Positions 25,824 through 35,463 are shown, counted from the first letter of the stretch. The stretch is DNA of 50,887 nucleotides from Flavobacteriaceae bacterium (GCA_013373105.1 JABXIJ010000009.1:1-50887), one strand, 5' to 3'. Numbers and translations: made by a program. Notes: generated by a model not told the origin, from the letters alone.

Positions 25824-27155
25824 ATGAAAAACTTAGCTTTACATTGGAAGATATTAATAGGAATGGTTTTAGGAATATTATTTGGTTTAGGTATGACTTC
25901 AGTGCCAGGAGGAGCCAAAATTGTTGGAGATTGGATTAATCCTTTTGGAACTATTTTCGTAAAATTATTAAAGCTAATAGCTGTACCATTAATTATTGCT
26001 TCTTTAGTTAAAGGAATCTCAGACTTAAAAGACATCTCAAAATTCAGAAATATTGGTTTACGAACAATAGGAATTTATATTGGTACAACAGTAATTGCAA
26101 TCACAATTGGTTTATTATTAGTTAACATTATAGAGCCTGGTAATGGAGTATCTGAAGAAACTATTACAAAACTAACAGATACTTATGCAAATAGTGAAGG
26201 TGTTAAATCGAAAATGCAAGAAGCTAGTAAGCAAAAAAACAGTGGACCTTTACAATTTGTTGTTGATATGGTTCCTGATAATGCTTTAAGTGCTATGAGT
26301 AACAATACAGCCATGCTTCAAGTAATATTCTTTACTATATTTTTAGGGATATCTATGTTATTGATTGGCGAAAAAAATGCAAAACCATTAAAAGATTTCT
26401 TCGATTCCCTTAACGAAGTTGTTTTAAAAATGGTCGATTTAATTATGCTTTCAGCACCTTTTGCTGTATTTGCACTTCTAGCAAATGTTGTAGTATCATC
26501 TAATGATCCTGATTTATTGGTAGCCTTACTTAAATATGCATTAACTGTTGTTGGAGGGTTATTAATTATGATTTCCTTCTACATGCTATTGGTTAGTATA
26601 TTTACAAGGAAAAATCCTTTTTGGTTTTTACAACAACTTAGTCCAGCTCAGCTTTTAGCATTTTCAACAAGTTCAAGTGCAGCAACATTACCAGTTACAA
26701 TGGAAAGAGTTGAAGAGCACATAGGAGTAGATAAGGAAGTATCTAGTTTTGTATTACCTGTTGGAGCAACAATTAATATGGATGGAACTTCACTTTACCA
26801 AGCAGTAGCTGCAGTTTTTATTTCTCAAGCTTTAGGATTTGACTTGTCACTTAGTGGTCAATTAACAATTATAGTAACAGCGCTTTTAGCCTCAATTGGT
26901 TCTGCTGCAGTTCCTGGAGCAGGAATGGTTATGTTAGTAATTGTACTAGAATCAGTTAATTTTCCAGCAGAAAAATTAGCAATAGGTTTAGCCTTAATCT
27001 TTGCTGTAGATAGGCCTCTAGATATGTGTAGAACAGTAATTAATGTTACAGGTGATGCAACAGTTTCTGCACTTGTAGCAAAATCTGTAGGTAAATTACA
27101 TGATCCAAAGCCAAAGAATTGGAATGATCATTTAGATGAAGTAAAATCTAATTAA
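25824..27155 (+). CDS. dicarboxylate/amino acid:cation symporter (DAACS)
   Basis: Inner-membrane secondary transporter of the GltP/DctA family that couples H+ or Na+ to uptake of glutamate, aspartate or C4-dicarboxylates. Hallmarks are the serine-rich hairpin SSSAATLPVTM (about 289-299), INMDGTSLYQA (about 322-332), and DRPLDMCRTVINVTGDA near the C-terminus. About eight membrane helices and two re-entrant loops are visible in 443 aa. The substrate cannot be fixed by eye. Monocistronic by spacing; a -7-like TATCTTTC lies about 30 bases upstream. Confidence 0.92.
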   Translation: MKNLALHWKILIGMVLGILFGLGMTSVPGGAKIVGDWINPFGTIFVKLLKLIAVPLIIASLVKGISDLKDISKFRNIGLRTIGIYIGTTVIAITIGLLLVNIIEPGNGVSEETITKLTDTYANSEGVKSKMQEASKQKNSGPLQFVVDMVPDNALSAMSNNTAMLQVIFFTIFLGISMLLIGEKNAKPLKDFFDSLNEVVLKMVDLIMLSAPFAVFALLANVVVSSNDPDLLVALLKYALTVVGGLLIMISFYMLLVSIFTRKNPFWFLQQLSPAQLLAFSTSSSAATLPVTMERVEEHIGVDKEVSSFVLPVGATINMDGTSLYQAVAAVFISQALGFDLSLSGQLTIIVTALLASIGSAAVPGAGMVMLVIVLESVNFPAEKLAIGLALIFAVDRPLDMCRTVINVTGDATVSALVAKSVGKLHDPKPKNWNDHLDEVKSN

Positions 27156-27205
27156 GTTTTAAATTTGATAATAGAACTTAATTCTTAACTACTAAAAAAT
27201 AAAAT

Positions 27206-28240
27206 ATGAATGTTTGTTTTTTAATGTATCCTTGGGATAGTATCAAATCACCAGAAAATGATACTTCATTAACCCTAATTCACGAATGTGCAAAAAGAGG
27301 TCATGGTGTAGCAATTTGTACTCCTTCAAACCTTACTATAAGAAATAGTGTAACCAATGCGTTTTGCACAATTTTAAATAGGTTAGAAAAGGTACCTAGT
27401 AATATTAAAACGTTCTATAATAAAACTACTACAAGAGAAGAAATGCTGCCTTTAGCTGGTTTTGACATTATATTTATGCGTGCTGAACCACCTTTAGATC
27501 CTTTAATGCTAAATTTTTTAGACTCAGTTAAAGATGATGTTTTTATCATAAATTCTGTTCAAGGTATGCGTGAGGCAAATAACAAACTTTATACGGCAGT
27601 TTTTGAAGATCCAAATAATGAAATTATTCCTGTAACTCATGTATCAAAAAATAAAGATTATTTAGTTAGAATGATTGAAGAATCAACTTCTGATAAAATG
27701 ATTTTAAAACCCTTAAATGGATTTGGTGGTTCAGGTGTTATTTTAATTGAAAAATCAGCAAAAGGAAATATTAATTCGTTGCTAGACTTTTATATTAGTA
27801 AAGGTGATGGTGGTTCAGATTATGTAATTCTACAAGAATATATTGAAGGTGCAGAGCAAGGTGATGTTAGAATATTGCTTTTAAATGGATTACCAATTGG
27901 TGCAATGCGAAGAATTCCTGGAGAAAAAGATCATAGATCTAATGTTTCTGCAGGAGGAAGAGTTGCCAAACATAAATTAAGTGCAGAAGAAAAAAGACTT
28001 TGCGAAAAAATAGGGCCAAAATTAGTTAAAGATGGTTTGTATTTTGTTGGAATAGATGTAATTGGAGGTAAATTAGTAGAGGTAAATGTAATGTCTCCAG
28101 GAGGAATTACTTATATGAATAAAGTTTACAAAACTCGAATTCAAGAGAAAGTTGTTAATTTTATGGAAAGTAAAGTTCTTGAGAGAGATGCTGCCTTTTT
28201 AAGAAAATCTAAGCTTAAAAGAGTAGTTGACGAAGCTTAA
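27206..28240 (+). CDS. GshB-like ATP-grasp ligase
   Basis: ATP-grasp protein resembling glutathione synthetase. The ATP-binding lysine and glycine-rich loop KPLNGFGGSGV are at 168-178, followed by LQEYIEGAEQGDVR (209-222), the Mg-binding D284 and EVNVMSPGG (292-300), as in GshB. ATP-grasp enzymes of this group form amide bonds between a carboxylate and an amine through an acyl phosphate. Length 344 aa is near that of E. coli GshB. Because the window encodes BshA and lacks an intact glutamate-cysteine ligase, the product may not be glutathione. It heads a cluster with a sulfurtransferase, a TerB-like protein, an N-formylglutamate amidohydrolase and a DUF1704 peptidase. Confidence 0.85.
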   Translation: MNVCFLMYPWDSIKSPENDTSLTLIHECAKRGHGVAICTPSNLTIRNSVTNAFCTILNRLEKVPSNIKTFYNKTTTREEMLPLAGFDIIFMRAEPPLDPLMLNFLDSVKDDVFIINSVQGMREANNKLYTAVFEDPNNEIIPVTHVSKNKDYLVRMIEESTSDKMILKPLNGFGGSGVILIEKSAKGNINSLLDFYISKGDGGSDYVILQEYIEGAEQGDVRILLLNGLPIGAMRRIPGEKDHRSNVSAGGRVAKHKLSAEEKRLCEKIGPKLVKDGLYFVGIDVIGGKLVEVNVMSPGGITYMNKVYKTRIQEKVVNFMESKVLERDAAFLRKSKLKRVVDEA

Positions 28241-28257
28241 ATATTTGTGTTTTAATA

Positions 28258-29100
28258 ATGTTAAAAGTTACTTCATCAATAGTATCTGCGGATTGGTTAT
28301 ATCAACATTTTGAGGATGAAAATCTTGTTATACTAGATGCAAGCATACCAAAAGTAACAAACAAAGATAACTCTACTTCAAAGCATAAAGAGTTTATTAA
28401 AAACGCAATTTTTTTTGATATTAAAAATGAATTTTCAGATAAAAACTCCAAGTTTCCTAATACAGTTTTAAGTCCAGTTGAATTTGAGAAAAGGGTTCAA
28501 TCTTTAGGAATTAATACTTCAAGTTGCCTTATAGTTTATGATAATTTAGGCCTCTATTCTTCAGCAAGAGTATGGTGGATGTTTCAGCTTATGGGGTTTA
28601 AAAATATTGCAGTTTTAGATGGAGGTTTACCTGCTTGGAAGGCTAAGAACTATCCTGTTAAAGATTTCAGCTCAACAACTCATACAGATGGAAATTTTAC
28701 AGCAAACTTTACAGCAAATAAATTAGCTTTTACAACAGATGTTTTAGAGAATTTAAATTCAAATAATTTTTTAGTAGTAGATGCTCGTTCTGAAGGGCGT
28801 TTTTTTGCAAGAGAACCAGAACCAAGAAAAGAACTTAAAGGAGGTCATATTCCTAAATCAAAAAATTTACCATATACTAAGGTTTTAAAAGAAAATTTCA
28901 TAAAATCAACTGATGATTTAAGAGTTATTTTAAATGAAATTAATCCAAAAAATAAACCAATTATATTCAGTTGTGGTTCAGGAATTACAGCATCAATCTT
29001 AGCTTTAGCTGCTAATATAATTGGTAAAAAGGATTGTGCTGTTTATGATGGATCTTGGACAGAATGGGGGAGTACACCAAATTTACCAATAAATACATAA
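28258..29100 (+). CDS. sulfurtransferase, 3-mercaptopyruvate type
   Basis: Two rhodanese domains (about 7-135 and 160-278). The catalytic C239 sits in SCGSGITAS, and the CGSG[IV]T loop is the form typical of 3-mercaptopyruvate sulfurtransferases, whereas thiosulfate rhodaneses carry more basic loops. It would move sulfur from mercaptopyruvate to a thiol or other acceptor. Full length at 280 aa and cytoplasmic. Its stop codon overlaps the ATG of the next gene by one base (TAATG), so the two are coupled. It begins 17 bases after the ATP-grasp gene. Confidence 0.9.
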   Translation: MLKVTSSIVSADWLYQHFEDENLVILDASIPKVTNKDNSTSKHKEFIKNAIFFDIKNEFSDKNSKFPNTVLSPVEFEKRVQSLGINTSSCLIVYDNLGLYSSARVWWMFQLMGFKNIAVLDGGLPAWKAKNYPVKDFSSTTHTDGNFTANFTANKLAFTTDVLENLNSNNFLVVDARSEGRFFAREPEPRKELKGGHIPKSKNLPYTKVLKENFIKSTDDLRVILNEINPKNKPIIFSCGSGITASILALAANIIGKKDCAVYDGSWTEWGSTPNLPINT

Positions 29101-29429
29101 TGAAAAAATTAAACTGGACAGAAAGAGAATTTCAAGCTTATGTGTTGCTTTATGCAGCTCATTGTAATCATTTTGAAAGTGTAGAAGAGGAAGCATATAT
29201 TCAATCTAAAGTTGATATTAAAACTTTTCATAGAATACATACTGAAGTAGTTGTAGATTCAGAAAAAGAAAATTTGAATAAAATTCAACAATATATCAGT
29301 GAGAATAAATTAACTCAAGAACAAAAAGAGTCATTATTAAAAGATATTAAAAATGTTTTTTTTGCAGATGGCTCTGTAGATGTTATTGAACGTAAAGTCT
29401 TTAGTGTATTAAAAAAGATAATCGATTAA
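29100..29429 (+). CDS. small TerB-like helical protein
   Basis: 109 aa from the ATG that overlaps the sulfurtransferase stop codon; a start 45 bases further upstream would lie inside that gene and is less likely. The product is all-helical, with two half-repeats: EREFQAYVLLYAAHCNHFES...E and FFADGSVDVIERKVFSVLKK. The latter resembles the acidic metal-binding pattern of TerB-like domains (A-D-G-x-V-x-x-x-E). The function is unknown; TerB folds are often signalling or scaffold modules at the membrane. It is translationally coupled to its neighbours (1 base to the next gene). Confidence 0.7.
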   Translation: MKKLNWTEREFQAYVLLYAAHCNHFESVEEEAYIQSKVDIKTFHRIHTEVVVDSEKENLNKIQQYISENKLTQEQKESLLKDIKNVFFADGSVDVIERKVFSVLKKIID

Positions 29430-29430
29430 A

Positions 29431-30261
29431 ATGCAAAAGTTAACAGTTGCCGAAATTATTTGTAAAATTAATAACGAAGAAACATTTGAAGCTGTTTCAA
29501 GTGATTATTCTTTTACTTTAATAATACATGATTATGTACATTATGTTTGTGGTGCTGTTCACGATGGTCATCAGTTTAGAAAAGAGTTGTGGGAGAATTG
29601 CTTACATACAGAATATGAACGTTGGTTTGAGGAAGACCCTGAAACTAAAACCATGGTTCAAACGCATCCAATAGTAATTGCTGGTTGCGATTCTCGTTTC
29701 GAATATGATTTAAACAGAGCACCTGAAACTGCAATTTACATAGATGCTTGGGGAAAGCAACTTTGGAAAAATCCATTACCAAAAAAAATGCAGGAAAAAA
29801 GTTTGCAAAAGCATGCTGCATTTTATAGTGTTGTTCATGCTTTAATAAGTAAAATTGAAAAGAAATTTGGTGTTTGTATTGTTTATGATATGCATTCTTA
29901 CAATTGGAAAAGATGGACAAGAGAAGTACCTACTTGGAATTTAGGAACTTCTAATATTGATAATGATAGATTTAAAAATGAAATAGAATCTTGGAGAGCA
30001 ATACTGGAAAATACACCTTTACCTAACAATATAAAATCAACTTCAAAAATTAATGATACCTTTCAAGGTAATGGCTATTTTCTAAAATATATTACAAACA
30101 ATTTCAAGAATACATTAGTTTTAGCAACAGAAATTGCTAAAGTTTATTGTGATGAATTATCTCAAATTATGTATCCAGAAGTAGTTGCTGCTGTTGAAAG
30201 TTATTTAAAAGTTGAATTAAAAAAACACGCAAATAGCTTTTATAAAGCTCATAAATTGTAA
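29431..30261 (+). CDS. N-formylglutamate amidohydrolase-family protein
   Basis: Family PF05013-type zinc amidohydrolase. The visible motif set is VHDGH (43-47), DSRFEYDLNR (87-96) and DMHSYNW (153-159), corresponding to the conserved H-x-x-x, SRx-x-x-DLNR and D-x-HS motifs. Classical members hydrolyse N-formylglutamate in histidine breakdown. No hut genes are nearby, and this copy sits between a TerB-like gene and a DUF1704 peptidase, so a different N-acylated amino acid or peptide substrate is likely. 276 aa. Confidence 0.85.
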   Translation: MQKLTVAEIICKINNEETFEAVSSDYSFTLIIHDYVHYVCGAVHDGHQFRKELWENCLHTEYERWFEEDPETKTMVQTHPIVIAGCDSRFEYDLNRAPETAIYIDAWGKQLWKNPLPKKMQEKSLQKHAAFYSVVHALISKIEKKFGVCIVYDMHSYNWKRWTREVPTWNLGTSNIDNDRFKNEIESWRAILENTPLPNNIKSTSKINDTFQGNGYFLKYITNNFKNTLVLATEIAKVYCDELSQIMYPEVVAAVESYLKVELKKHANSFYKAHKL

Positions 30262-30281
30262 ATTTGACTCCCTATTCTTAG

Positions 30282-31448
30282 ATGTTTATGAGTGATGTAG
30301 TTTCAGTTAAAAATCAAAAATTATTAGAGATAGATAACAAAATTGATGTTTTAGTCAAAAAGATTGAAATGCTTAATTATGTGAATCCTAACAATATAGA
30401 AGAAGAAAAACAAAAGTTTTTCAATTCTAAATATTTAACAGATCCAAAGTTTACTTATCCAAAAAGAGATTTCGATAAGTTTTCGCTTCATAAAGAATTT
30501 TTTGCATTAAAAATTGATGAAATTGAAGACGAACGTTTACGAGATTTTTATGAAGATATTATTTATTTTTATTCAGGAATAATTCAATGTATAGAAACAA
30601 TAGGCAAAGGTAAACGTTTCTATTACAATAGTTTACGTTCTTTTGGAACACCAACTGAAAATGATGTAGAAAATGCAAAATTCATATTACATTTCGATAG
30701 TGAAGATGAAAATGATGAACTTTTTCAACCTAAATTTTCAGCATCAGAATCACATCAATTTTTTAAAGAATATTCTAAAAATTACGATTTTTCATATCAA
30801 ATAATAAATTCAAAAACCATGGGAGCTATTGCTATGGTTTCTAATAGTAAACAAATGTTGATGCTGAATGAAAATCACACTTTTAGTCAAAATGAAATTA
30901 ATATTTTAACAAATCATGAAATTGGTGTACATATGGTAACAACAATGAATGGTATGTTGCATCCTCTAAAAGTATTTTCACACGGTTTTCCTAACAACGA
31001 AGAGACTCAAGAAGGATTAGCTGTTTTTAGTGAATATATGTCTGGTAATTTAACTATAAAACGACTAAAGGAATTAGCATACAGAGTTTTAGCAGTAAAC
31101 AGTCTAGCAAAAGGCTATTCATTTTCTAGAACGTTTAGAATGTTGCATAACGATTATGATTTAGATAGAGAACAAGCTTTTTACATTTGTGTAAGAGCTC
31201 ACAGAGGTGGAGGTTTTACCAAAGACTATTTGTATTTAACAGGGTTAAAAAAAATTTATAATTATTGTCAAGATCAAAAAGATTTAAGTCTTTTGTTAAC
31301 TGGTAAAGTATCACTAGAGTTTGTAGATGAAATTGAATATATGATTGCTAATGGGTATGCAAATCCTGCAAAGCATATTTCTGACATTTATTCTGCTAAT
31401 GCTAACACCAATAAAACTGTAGATTTTATCTTAAAAAACTTAAAGTAA
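30282..31448 (+). CDS. DUF1704 (MATCAP-like) peptidase, QEGLA motif
   Basis: Bacterial homologue of the MATCAP/TMCP tubulin-tyrosine carboxypeptidase family, often labelled 'flavohemoglobin expression-modulating QEGLA motif protein'. The HExxxH zinc motif is NHEIGVH (H212, E213, H217) and the third ligand is E244 in TQEGLAVF. About 200 aa of helical sequence precede the catalytic part. ATG codons occur at 30282 and 30288; either could be the start. 388 aa. It ends a five-gene plus-strand cluster with an ATP-grasp ligase and an amidohydrolase; a C-terminal trimming role on a ligated peptide product is a speculation from this context. Confidence 0.85.
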   Translation: MFMSDVVSVKNQKLLEIDNKIDVLVKKIEMLNYVNPNNIEEEKQKFFNSKYLTDPKFTYPKRDFDKFSLHKEFFALKIDEIEDERLRDFYEDIIYFYSGIIQCIETIGKGKRFYYNSLRSFGTPTENDVENAKFILHFDSEDENDELFQPKFSASESHQFFKEYSKNYDFSYQIINSKTMGAIAMVSNSKQMLMLNENHTFSQNEINILTNHEIGVHMVTTMNGMLHPLKVFSHGFPNNEETQEGLAVFSEYMSGNLTIKRLKELAYRVLAVNSLAKGYSFSRTFRMLHNDYDLDREQAFYICVRAHRGGGFTKDYLYLTGLKKIYNYCQDQKDLSLLLTGKVSLEFVDEIEYMIANGYANPAKHISDIYSANANTNKTVDFILKNLK

Positions 31449-31470
31449 TTTTACTAGGTAATTAAGAAAT

Positions 31471-31830
31471 CTATTTATTCTTTTTTAAGGTATTTATTAT
31501 TTGTTTGCCAAAAACACCACTAATACCTGCTGCAATTCCACCAACTAAACCTGTTACAAGCATCAATAAATAAGGATCTCCACCAAGCATTAACAATTGA
31601 GAAATCTTTTTAGCTAAGGTAAAATTATTAATACTACTTAAAGCATATGAGTAAAACCCCCAATACAAAAGAATTGCTAAAAATGGCACAAAAAATATTT
31701 TAGAATTCTTTAATGGAAATAAAATTGAAGCAATAAACGCTGCAACCATAATTGACCACCAAGGAAATATCAGAGATAAAACTACCGATAAAATAATGGT
31801 AGCTATAAAGTTTAGTATATTTTTATTCAT
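31471..31830 (-). CDS. small integral membrane protein
   Basis: 119 aa with about four membrane segments (6-40 as one or two, 47-68, 83-107) and a basic C-terminal end. I do not recognise a family. It overlaps the end of the penicillin acylase gene by eight bases and is presumably translated with it. Convergent with the DUF1704 gene, with 22 bases between. Confidence 0.75.
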   Translation of the reverse strand: MNKNILNFIATIILSVVLSLIFPWWSIMVAAFIASILFPLKNSKIFFVPFLAILLYWGFYSYALSSINNFTLAKKISQLLMLGGDPYLLMLVTGLVGGIAAGISGVFGKQIINTLKKNK

Positions 31831-34246
31831 TAGAATTTGGAATTAAAGTTTGCGTACCAATTAAATTGTCTCTAGTTTCATTAGCTTTTAAAAAGTATAA
31901 GTTATTGTATTTTCCAGCTGCCCAATTATCAATAAAATTATCATAATATTTGCTTCCAGGGTTACCAGATTGTCCTCCAGGATATATGCCAATTGCAGTA
32001 GGAGGTGAGGTCATTTCAACAATCATTCTCCATGATGGGCCATGGTTTTCTGAAGTTGCATTTACAATATTTCTATCTCCACCAATTGGAATATTAAACC
32101 TAGAAAATGCAGGTAAACCTTGTAATAAATGGCCTGCATATGTTCTTTTATAATTTACCCATTTATAATCTCCTCTTTCTTTTTTTAATTCTTGTAATCG
32201 TTTTGAAGCCTTTTTAAACGATAATAAAAACAAATCTTTGGCTGTTTCTTTCACATCTTTGGTTTCTACAATATCCATAAATTTATGTTTACCATTGTTT
32301 TTTAATAGATAAATAGTTTGATAAGTATATGGAGAAGTTAGTGAAATACTATCATTATCAAACTCATCCCATAAGATATTGTATAAATTACCATACCATT
32401 GTCTCCAAATACTTGGCCCAACTTCATTAATATCATTATTAAATTTCCAAGATTTAATTTCCTCAAGTATAAAAATTTCTTCTTTTGTTAAACTAGAAGT
32501 GTTCATGTTTTGCAACATATAAGGAACTAACTCTGATGCTTTTAAATTGAAATTATTATTATGTAATTCTTTAAAATCTTCAACACTATATTTTTCCTTT
32601 CTTTTAAAGAAATCATTTATTACTCGATTTCTGTAGGTTTCATAACCATCATTAAAAACATAATAAGGGTATTTTTCATCTACAGGATGTTGGTTAGCAG
32701 AACTTACAAAACCACGTTCTGGATTTTTGGAATGAGCATTAAATTCTTTTGGAATGAAAGATTGCCAATCATTTTTAGAGTTACTACCATCCATTAAAAA
32801 TTTACCTTGGCCTTCCCATTTATTTGCAAATTTACCTTGAATCCATAAGGCAATATCACCTTCTGTTGATGCAAAAACAAAATTTTGTGCTGGTGCATCC
32901 CAATATTTTAAAGCTTCTACATAATCATCGTAGTTTTTAGCTTTGTTTAATTCTATAAAAGTTTTTTGATGATTACCTCCATCATGTCCAATCCATCTCA
33001 TAGCATATCCAGAACGTTCGTTATTAGCTCTAAAGTTTTTATCATAAACTACTGGACCATGATGTGTATATAAAACAGAATCTATAAAAGGTTTTTTTCC
33101 TTTAATCTTTATCTCTTCTATTCTTACTATTACATCTTTCCAATCACCATCAAATTTATATTGGGTTCTATCTTTATTAAAAGTAATTTTATACCAATCT
33201 ATAACATCTCTTGTAGCATTAGTTTCACCCCAAGCAATATGTTCGTTAAATCCTGAAATTACAGCTAAAGCTCCAGGAATTGTAGCACCAAAGGCATTAT
33301 AGTTTGGTGTACTTAATTGCATTACAAACCAAATAGAAGGTAGGTTTAAGCCTAAATGAGGATCGTTAGCTAAAATTGGTTTACCTGTAACAGATTTTTT
33401 ACCAGAAATAGCCCAGTTATTACTACCATTATCTGGGTTTGGTTTTTCTATAGTTTCTTTTATTGTGTCTAAAACAAATGATTTTTCAGGAGATTTTGTT
33501 TGTGGAACATCAATAAAACTCCAATCTGTTTCTTTTGGGATAACAGGGTCTACTTCATCGAAAAAATCTGGAAATAATAAATCAAAGTTTTCTTTTCCTA
33601 CCAATCTTAACACATTGGTTAGTTCTAAATCATCATCATAACCAGCTAGCATTTTTGTCATATACATTAATAATAATGCTGTTTTTTTTGGAGTCCATTG
33701 TTCTGGTTTATAGTTTAATAATTTGTATTCTACAGGATATTTTTCTGGTTTTAATTGGTTAATATAAGCATTAACTCCCTCAGCATAATCTTCTAAAAAT
33801 TGATAAGTAACAGGATCATTTTTCTTCATAAAAGTAATACTTTGTTCTGCACCATAACCCATACCTCGTCTGCGTTCAGACCTATCGTAATTTAAAGCAC
33901 CTTCTCCAATTATTTCTGATAAACGTCCTGCAGCAGCGTAAGTTTGAAACTCTAACTGCCATAAACGGTGTTTTGCTGTTAAATAACCTTGAGCTTTATA
34001 TAAATCGTGATTGTTTTGCGCAAAAACATGAGGAATTAAATATTCATCATACTTTACTGTTACTTTGTCTGATAGGGCATCAATTTTTATCTCACCAGTA
34101 ATAGATTCATCTACTTCATTCTGCCAAATACCAGAAGTTGGATTTAAAAATTTTCCTAAAGGTGGAATTGATCCTATTTTTGTATTTAATACGTAGAATA
34201 TTCCAATGGTAAATACCATTGAAAGTATAAGTTTAAAGAATTTCAT
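31823..34246 (-). CDS. penicillin acylase-family N-terminal-nucleophile hydrolase
   Basis: A membrane anchor or signal sequence at 3-22 exports it. The alpha-chain region is about 40-265, followed by the processing site GSNNW (274-278); S275 would become the N-terminal nucleophile of the beta chain after self-cleavage. The oxyanion-hole Asn is in SSANQHP and further hallmarks are NDPHLGLNLPS, GETNATRDVIDW and GGQSGNPGS. 807 aa. Bacterial family members cleave amides such as acyl-homoserine lactones or N-acyl peptides; penicillin need not be the natural substrate. A small membrane protein is encoded immediately downstream with an overlap. Confidence 0.93.
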   Translation of the reverse strand: MKFFKLILSMVFTIGIFYVLNTKIGSIPPLGKFLNPTSGIWQNEVDESITGEIKIDALSDKVTVKYDEYLIPHVFAQNNHDLYKAQGYLTAKHRLWQLEFQTYAAAGRLSEIIGEGALNYDRSERRRGMGYGAEQSITFMKKNDPVTYQFLEDYAEGVNAYINQLKPEKYPVEYKLLNYKPEQWTPKKTALLLMYMTKMLAGYDDDLELTNVLRLVGKENFDLLFPDFFDEVDPVIPKETDWSFIDVPQTKSPEKSFVLDTIKETIEKPNPDNGSNNWAISGKKSVTGKPILANDPHLGLNLPSIWFVMQLSTPNYNAFGATIPGALAVISGFNEHIAWGETNATRDVIDWYKITFNKDRTQYKFDGDWKDVIVRIEEIKIKGKKPFIDSVLYTHHGPVVYDKNFRANNERSGYAMRWIGHDGGNHQKTFIELNKAKNYDDYVEALKYWDAPAQNFVFASTEGDIALWIQGKFANKWEGQGKFLMDGSNSKNDWQSFIPKEFNAHSKNPERGFVSSANQHPVDEKYPYYVFNDGYETYRNRVINDFFKRKEKYSVEDFKELHNNNFNLKASELVPYMLQNMNTSSLTKEEIFILEEIKSWKFNNDINEVGPSIWRQWYGNLYNILWDEFDNDSISLTSPYTYQTIYLLKNNGKHKFMDIVETKDVKETAKDLFLLSFKKASKRLQELKKERGDYKWVNYKRTYAGHLLQGLPAFSRFNIPIGGDRNIVNATSENHGPSWRMIVEMTSPPTAIGIYPGGQSGNPGSKYYDNFIDNWAAGKYNNLYFLKANETRDNLIGTQTLIPNSNE

Positions 34247-34319
34247 TAAAATAATATTATTGTTAAAAATAGTAAAATTCTTTACAACTAATCAATAATG
34301 TAGATTTATAAATTAGATA

Positions 34320-35360
34320 CTAGATTTTGCTATTTTTTTCTAGTATTATAAATTGCATAACACCTTTTAACTTATTAATGTTTTTTTTCAAAAAGTTGGG
34401 AGCATCTAATCTTATTCCAAAAAACAAGTGAAAGTAAACTCTAGTATCTGTATTTGTTACTCTTATTTCGTTTTGTTTAAATCTAGTTCCAGACAACGTT
34501 ACAAAAAGACCAGAGTAATATTTAGAGCCATTGTAACCTAAACCTAATCTGCCATCTGCTCTAAGTAGAAAGTTATTTCTAAATTCATTTGAATTAGAAT
34601 TTATATAACCTAGACTTGCAAATAATCCTAAAGAAGTATAAATACGTTCATTAAAAACATGAGTATAAGCATAACCAAGCCCAATATTTAATTCTATATT
34701 ATTAGATCAACTTGAACCAGTTGTATATGAAATATCATTTAATACATAATAATCGATGTTAAATACAGGTAAAAAAGTTCCAGCACTTTTAAGTTGTCGT
34801 TCAGTTTGGTTAGTTAAACTTCTCATCGAAAATTTTGAGTTTTGTATATAACCAACAGTTAAAGAGAAACCATCATATCGTAAATATGGATATTGTATAA
34901 ATGGATCACCACTTAGCCAATTAGCATCATAATCTGTAGTATTTTTTAGAAAAAATCCAGTTACTTTTGAATACTCGATTTCAGAAAACCAATGTTTAAA
35001 AACTAGATTTGTACCAAACCTAAAAGATTTGGTTTTACCTTTTTCTTCATTGACTCCATTACTAGGTAAAAAGTCTGGTGATATTTGATAACCAACAGAT
35101 AAAAAATCGTAATTTAAATTAAAGCGTAAGTTATTTGGTGTATTTGGGTGAACTAAAATTCTATTTGAAGATGCTTCTGCGTCAAATGTTTTGTAAGCAT
35201 TATTAAATGAAATATCTATTCCTATTTTACCATTCATTTTTTCTATATAATCATCTTCTAATAAAACACTCTTAAATTCTTATCATTTTGTGAATAAGTA
35301 GTATTACAAATGAATGTTAAGAAAAATAATGATGTAAAAAGACAGTCTAATTTTTTTCAT
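34320..35360 (-). pseudogene. broken DUF4421 outer-membrane protein gene
   Basis: The longest open part (34707-35237, with KTKSFRFGTNLVFKHWFSEI and GFSLTVGYIQNSKFSM) resembles DUF4421 beta-barrel proteins. Past its TGA (34709-34707, in SS-stop-SNN, where TGG would restore Trp), the same frame runs on for 129 codons (SNNIELNIGLGYAYTHVF..., FFGIRLDAPNFLKKN) to TAG at 34322-34320. Upstream, ATG at 35360-35358 begins a signal peptide only if one A is removed from the seven-A run; this gives LFTSLFFLTFICNTTYSQND, then one base is missing near 35290 before EFKSVLLEDDYIEKMNG. Thus two frameshifts and one nonsense change. The restored length is about 346 codons, normal for the family. Confidence 0.8.
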
Positions 35361-35436
35361 TAATTTAATTATTGAATCTTAAAAATTAACTCCTAGTAAA
35401 TTAAATAATTATATATGGTTAACTAAATAAATAGAA

Positions 35437-35463
35437 ATAAAAAAACCTCACTAAGTGAGGTTT
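35437..35463 (-). terminator. terminator after fumarylacetoacetase
   Basis: On the minus strand AAACCTCAC pairs with GTGAGGTTT around a three-base loop, followed by a T-run. It begins 6 bases after the fahA stop codon. Confidence 0.88.

Noticed and set aside
29055..29099. Longer start for the TerB-like gene inside the sulfurtransferase
   Set aside because: The ATG at 29100 forms the standard TAATG overlap, and the extra 15 residues would be encoded by the out-of-frame end of the sulfurtransferase gene.
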